This document shows, piece by piece, positions 62,436-64,000 of a DNA stretch of 64,000 bases. A program made the translations under genes and the position numbers. The notes beneath the pieces were generated by a model. It was not told the DNA's origin, did no database searches, and worked only from the letters and a program-made list of their open reading frames with translations. Source of the DNA: Photorhabdus akhurstii (lineage in GTDB: Bacteria > Pseudomonadota > Gammaproteobacteria > Enterobacterales > Enterobacteriaceae); contig NZ_RCWE01000006.1 of NCBI RefSeq assembly GCF_018448925.1, forward strand, positions 1 through 64,000, written 5' to 3'. Numbering within the stretch: the first letter of the stretch is position 1; the number at the start of each line of letters is the position of its first letter.

Positions 62436-63802
62436 TAAACAGTTTAACGGCACGCATCTTCGCAATTTTCTGGTTTACTCTGGCGTTAGTCCTAATGTTG
62501 GTATTAATGGTGCCGAAACTGGATTCCAGACAACTAACCTCTCTGCTGGAAAATGAATATCGGCAGGGAGTTATGCTGGAACAACATATAGAAGCAGAAT
62601 TAGCTCAAGATCCCGCTAACGATTTACTTTGGTGGCGCCGTTTATTCCGCGCGATTGAAAAATGGGCCCCCCCAGGCCAGCGCCTGATACTGGTCACCAG
62701 TGAAGGGAGAGTGATTGGCGCACAAAGAAGCGAAATGCAAGTTGTCCGCAACTTTATTGGACAATCAGATAACGCCGATCACCCGAAAAAGAAAAAATAT
62801 GGCCGCTCTGAAATGTTAGGACCCTTTTCCATTCGAGATGGAGAAGATCATTATCAACTTTATTTAGTTCGTCCAGCAAATAGCCCACAATCGGATTTCA
62901 TTAATCTGATGTTTGACCGGCCACTATTACTATTAACCGCCACTATGTTAATCAGTGCGCCCCTCCTATTATGGCTGGCATGGAGTTTAGCTAAACCTGC
63001 CCGCAAATTAAAAAATGCCGCCGACGATGTTGCTAAAGGTAATCTACGTCAGCATCCAGAACTGGAAGCTGGCCCACAAGAGTTTCTGGCCGCCGGTAAC
63101 AGTTTCAACCAAATGATCAGTGTATTGGAAAGAATGGTCACCGCACAACAACGGCTAATTTCCGATATCTCCCACGAACTACGCACACCGCTCACCCGCC
63201 TACAGCTTGCCACAGCATTACTCCGCCGCCGTCATGGCGAGAGTAAAGAGCTGGAAAGAATTGAGACAGAAGCCCAACGGCTAGACAGCATGATTAACGA
63301 TCTGTTAGTGCTCTCCCGCAGTCAGCATAAAAATGAACTGTTGAGAGAAAACATCAAAATGACAGATTTATGGCACGATATTCTTGACAATGCCCGCTTC
63401 GAAGCCGAACAGATGGACAAAATCCTTGAAGCGACTTTACCACCGAGTTCTTGGGCAATTTACTGCAACCCATTAGCACTTGGCAGTGCTTTTGAAAATA
63501 TCGTGCGTAATGCCTTGCGCTACTCCCACCACCATATTGCGGTCGCATTTCACGCCGATAATCAAGGGATCACCATTACCGTTGATGATGACGGTCCGGG
63601 TGTCAACCCAGAAGACCGCGAACACATATTCCGCCCTTTCTACCGTACAGACGAAGCCCGCGATCGGGAATCCGGCGGCACTGGCCTTGGCTTAGCCATT
63701 GTTGAAACCGCGATTAACCAGCACCGTGGTTGGGTACGAGCTGAAGACAGCCCACTCGGCGGCTTACGCTTGGTTATTTGGCTACCACTTCATGGCCGAT
63801 AA
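62432..63802 (+). CDS. cpxA: envelope-stress sensor histidine kinase CpxA
   Basis: 456 residues (E. coli 457). Transmembrane helix 1 (~8-28), a periplasmic sensor domain, TM2 (~164-185), a HAMP region (SLAKPARKLKNAADDVAKGN), H-box with phosphorylated His248 in SDISHELRTPLTRL, N-box NIVRNALRYS, then DDGPGV and GTGLGLAIV. It phosphorylates CpxR on envelope damage. Confidence 0.97.
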   Translation: MINSLTARIFAIFWFTLALVLMLVLMVPKLDSRQLTSLLENEYRQGVMLEQHIEAELAQDPANDLLWWRRLFRAIEKWAPPGQRLILVTSEGRVIGAQRSEMQVVRNFIGQSDNADHPKKKKYGRSEMLGPFSIRDGEDHYQLYLVRPANSPQSDFINLMFDRPLLLLTATMLISAPLLLWLAWSLAKPARKLKNAADDVAKGNLRQHPELEAGPQEFLAAGNSFNQMISVLERMVTAQQRLISDISHELRTPLTRLQLATALLRRRHGESKELERIETEAQRLDSMINDLLVLSRSQHKNELLRENIKMTDLWHDILDNARFEAEQMDKILEATLPPSSWAIYCNPLALGSAFENIVRNALRYSHHHIAVAFHADNQGITITVDDDGPGVNPEDREHIFRPFYRTDEARDRESGGTGLGLAIVETAINQHRGWVRAEDSPLGGLRLVIWLPLHGR

Positions 63803-64000
63803 TACAGATTTTTGCTAACCTTATTCTAAAAATTTATTAAATAAATAAATTTTATTTATGCTTGACCCGGCGAGTCTGACGGTTTAACCTCCCCTGTTAT
63901 TCATTAAAAATACTTATCTTTAATTGCTTTTCTATTACAGCAGACAAAAGCACTGAAAAATCAAAACTGTAGATAAAATTATAAGATTCTATGGAGTTCT
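63803..64000. other. region downstream of cpxA to the window end
   Basis: 198 bp, AT-rich, with runs such as AAATAAATAAATTTTATTTA. No gene or clear terminator seen. It may hold the promoter of the next gene. Confidence 0.4.

Overview
The window is chromosomal DNA of an enterobacterium of the Morganellaceae type, almost certainly Photorhabdus. The housekeeping genes follow the Escherichia coli order around murI-btuB-trmA, argECBGH-ppc, metF-metLB-metJ, rpmE-priA-cytR-ftsN-hslVU-menA-rraA-zapB-glpFK, fpr-yiiRQ-tpiA-sbp-pfkA and cpxPRA. Interposed is a 2504-residue Tc toxin A subunit that closely matches TcbA of Photorhabdus luminescens W14 as I remember it. Base composition is moderately AT-rich. 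The species call is inference from gene content.

Layout. 1-300: leader and P1/P2 promoters of an rRNA operon reading left out of the window. 330-8069: murI, btuB, trmA, yijD, fabR, sthA, oxyR. 8219-14096: argH, argG, argB and argC in one leftward operon, divergent from argE across a double ARG box. 14378-17014: ppc. 17015-29800: accessory toxin/effector island between ppc and metF. It holds a small secreted protein, a remnant of the 3' end of a second Tc A gene, a putative type III effector with its chaperone, an orphan antitoxin, an ORF with no standard start codon, a 7-bp tandem repeat and the large tcbA gene. 29827-35307: metF, metL, metB and metJ with met boxes. 35436-46987: rpmE, priA, cytR, ftsN, a heat-shock type hslVU promoter and leader, menA, rraA, zapB, glpF, glpK. 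47047-53499: emrD, fpr, yiiR-like gene, yiiQ, tpiA, sbp, pfkA.

53596-61050: second variable region, between pfkA and cpxP, where E. coli has fieF. It contains a three-gene phospholipid-synthesis operon resembling ynbA/ynbB, then decayed mobile DNA: an IS4-like scrap, a toxin-antitoxin pair with a nonsense-mutated toxin, an integrase fragment, an intact ParDE-like pair, a short phage-repressor-like gene and a complete P2-type integrase. Each integrase copy is followed by a terminator hairpin plus the core GGGATGGTGT. At the right-hand copy this core lies inside the conserved CpxQ small-RNA sequence downstream of cpxP. The phage attachment site therefore appears to be CpxQ itself, with integrated elements supplying its terminator. 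61091-63802: cpxP, divergent from cpxRA across a perfect CpxR box.

The most interesting parts are the CpxQ/prophage junction, the effector-chaperone cassette abutting a Tc A remnant, and the 180-codon ORF that seems to start at ATT behind a strong Shine-Dalgarno sequence.
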